6,554 nt of DNA, from the NCBI GenBank assembly GCA_030430345.1, contig JAUIFT010000161.1:1-6554 (forward strand), read 5' to 3'. Each line of letters opens with the position of its first letter. Within the stretch, counting starts at the first letter, position 1. The notes under the pieces were generated by a model. That model did no database searches. It worked only from the letters and a program-made list of their open reading frames with translations, and was not told where the DNA came from. Below are positions 6,336-6,554 of this stretch, piece after piece. Source of the DNA: Calditrichia bacterium. GTDB taxonomy: Bacteria; Calditrichota; Calditrichia; RBG-13-44-9; J042. Position numbers and translations under genes: made by a program.

Positions 6336-6554
6336 TTAACGGAAGATATAATATGCCAGAATCAAAATTACCCCGACCACCATGACACTGGCATAATGCT
6401 GCACATAACCGGTTTGTATCCGGCGCGCGATCAGGCTTAACAGCCAAACGATTTTGCCGGCCGAATTGACAAAACCATCGATCACCCGGGTATCGAAGAA
6501 GTTCCAGAGCCATTGGCTGAAGCGGACTATCGGGTTGAGAATGCCGGCTTCCAC
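6336..6554 (-). CDS. nuoL: NADH-quinone oxidoreductase subunit L, C-terminal 72 residues only
   Basis: The frame is open at the right window edge and ends at TAA 6336, so the 5' part of the gene lies outside. The visible residues show FDTRVIDGFVNSAGK, then RRIQTGYVQHYASVMVVG and a final hydrophobic helix ending YYIFR. The DGxVN and QTGxVQxYAxxM patterns are typical of the end of NuoL, covering the stretch before and including its last membrane helix. The position directly upstream of nuoM supports this. NuoL is the most distal proton-channel subunit of complex I, with a long lateral helix. The first visible codon is GTG but it is internal, not a start. Confidence 0.92.
   Translation of the reverse strand: MEAGILNPIVRFSQWLWNFFDTRVIDGFVNSAGKIVWLLSLIARRIQTGYVQHYASVMVVGVILILAYYIFR

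Noticed and set aside
6271..6513. Minus-strand 80-codon frame overlapping the end of nuoL and the start of nuoM
   Set aside because: It is out of frame with both genes, and its Arg/Cys-rich translation resembles no known protein.

Overview
The window carries part of a respiratory operon and, downstream of it, two envelope or secretion genes. All four recognisable genes lie on the minus strand, so gene order runs from high to low coordinates: nuoL (3' end only), nuoM, nuoN, a PorV/PorQ-type outer-membrane barrel gene, and a long secreted M6-peptidase-like gene that runs off the left edge.

Positions 3252-6554 hold the distal membrane-arm genes of proton-pumping NADH:quinone oxidoreductase (complex I). 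NuoL, NuoM and NuoN are the three antiporter-like proton-channel subunits. The genes are separated by 43 and 50 bases and look co-transcribed. NuoM and NuoN keep the buried glutamate and lysine residues of the proton path, so both look functional.

Positions 2789-3251 form a 463-base, AT-rich non-coding stretch. It holds a likely end-of-operon hairpin just after nuoN, several inverted and direct repeats, and weak promoter-like sequence. Immediately before the ribosome binding site of the barrel gene there is a terminator-like hairpin with a T7 run. An alternative, mutually exclusive hairpin overlaps it, which is the layout of a transcription attenuator.

Positions 1715-2788 encode a PorV/PorQ-family outer-membrane beta-barrel with a signal peptide and a C-terminal Phe. 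A clear intrinsic terminator follows it. Positions 1-1623 are one uninterrupted minus-strand reading frame, 541 codons visible. It encodes an exported protein with the architecture of M6-family metalloproteases followed by the start of an FG-GAP-like region. The zinc-binding HExxH motif is replaced by S-N-L-G-S, so it appears to be a pseudo-protease.

The combination of PorV-type barrel, M6-like/FG-GAP secreted protein and nuoLMN gene order suggests a bacterium of the FCB superphylum (Bacteroidota, Ignavibacteria, Calditrichota, KSB1 or similar). This placement is inferred from gene families only. I see no mobile element, CRISPR array, tRNA or rRNA.
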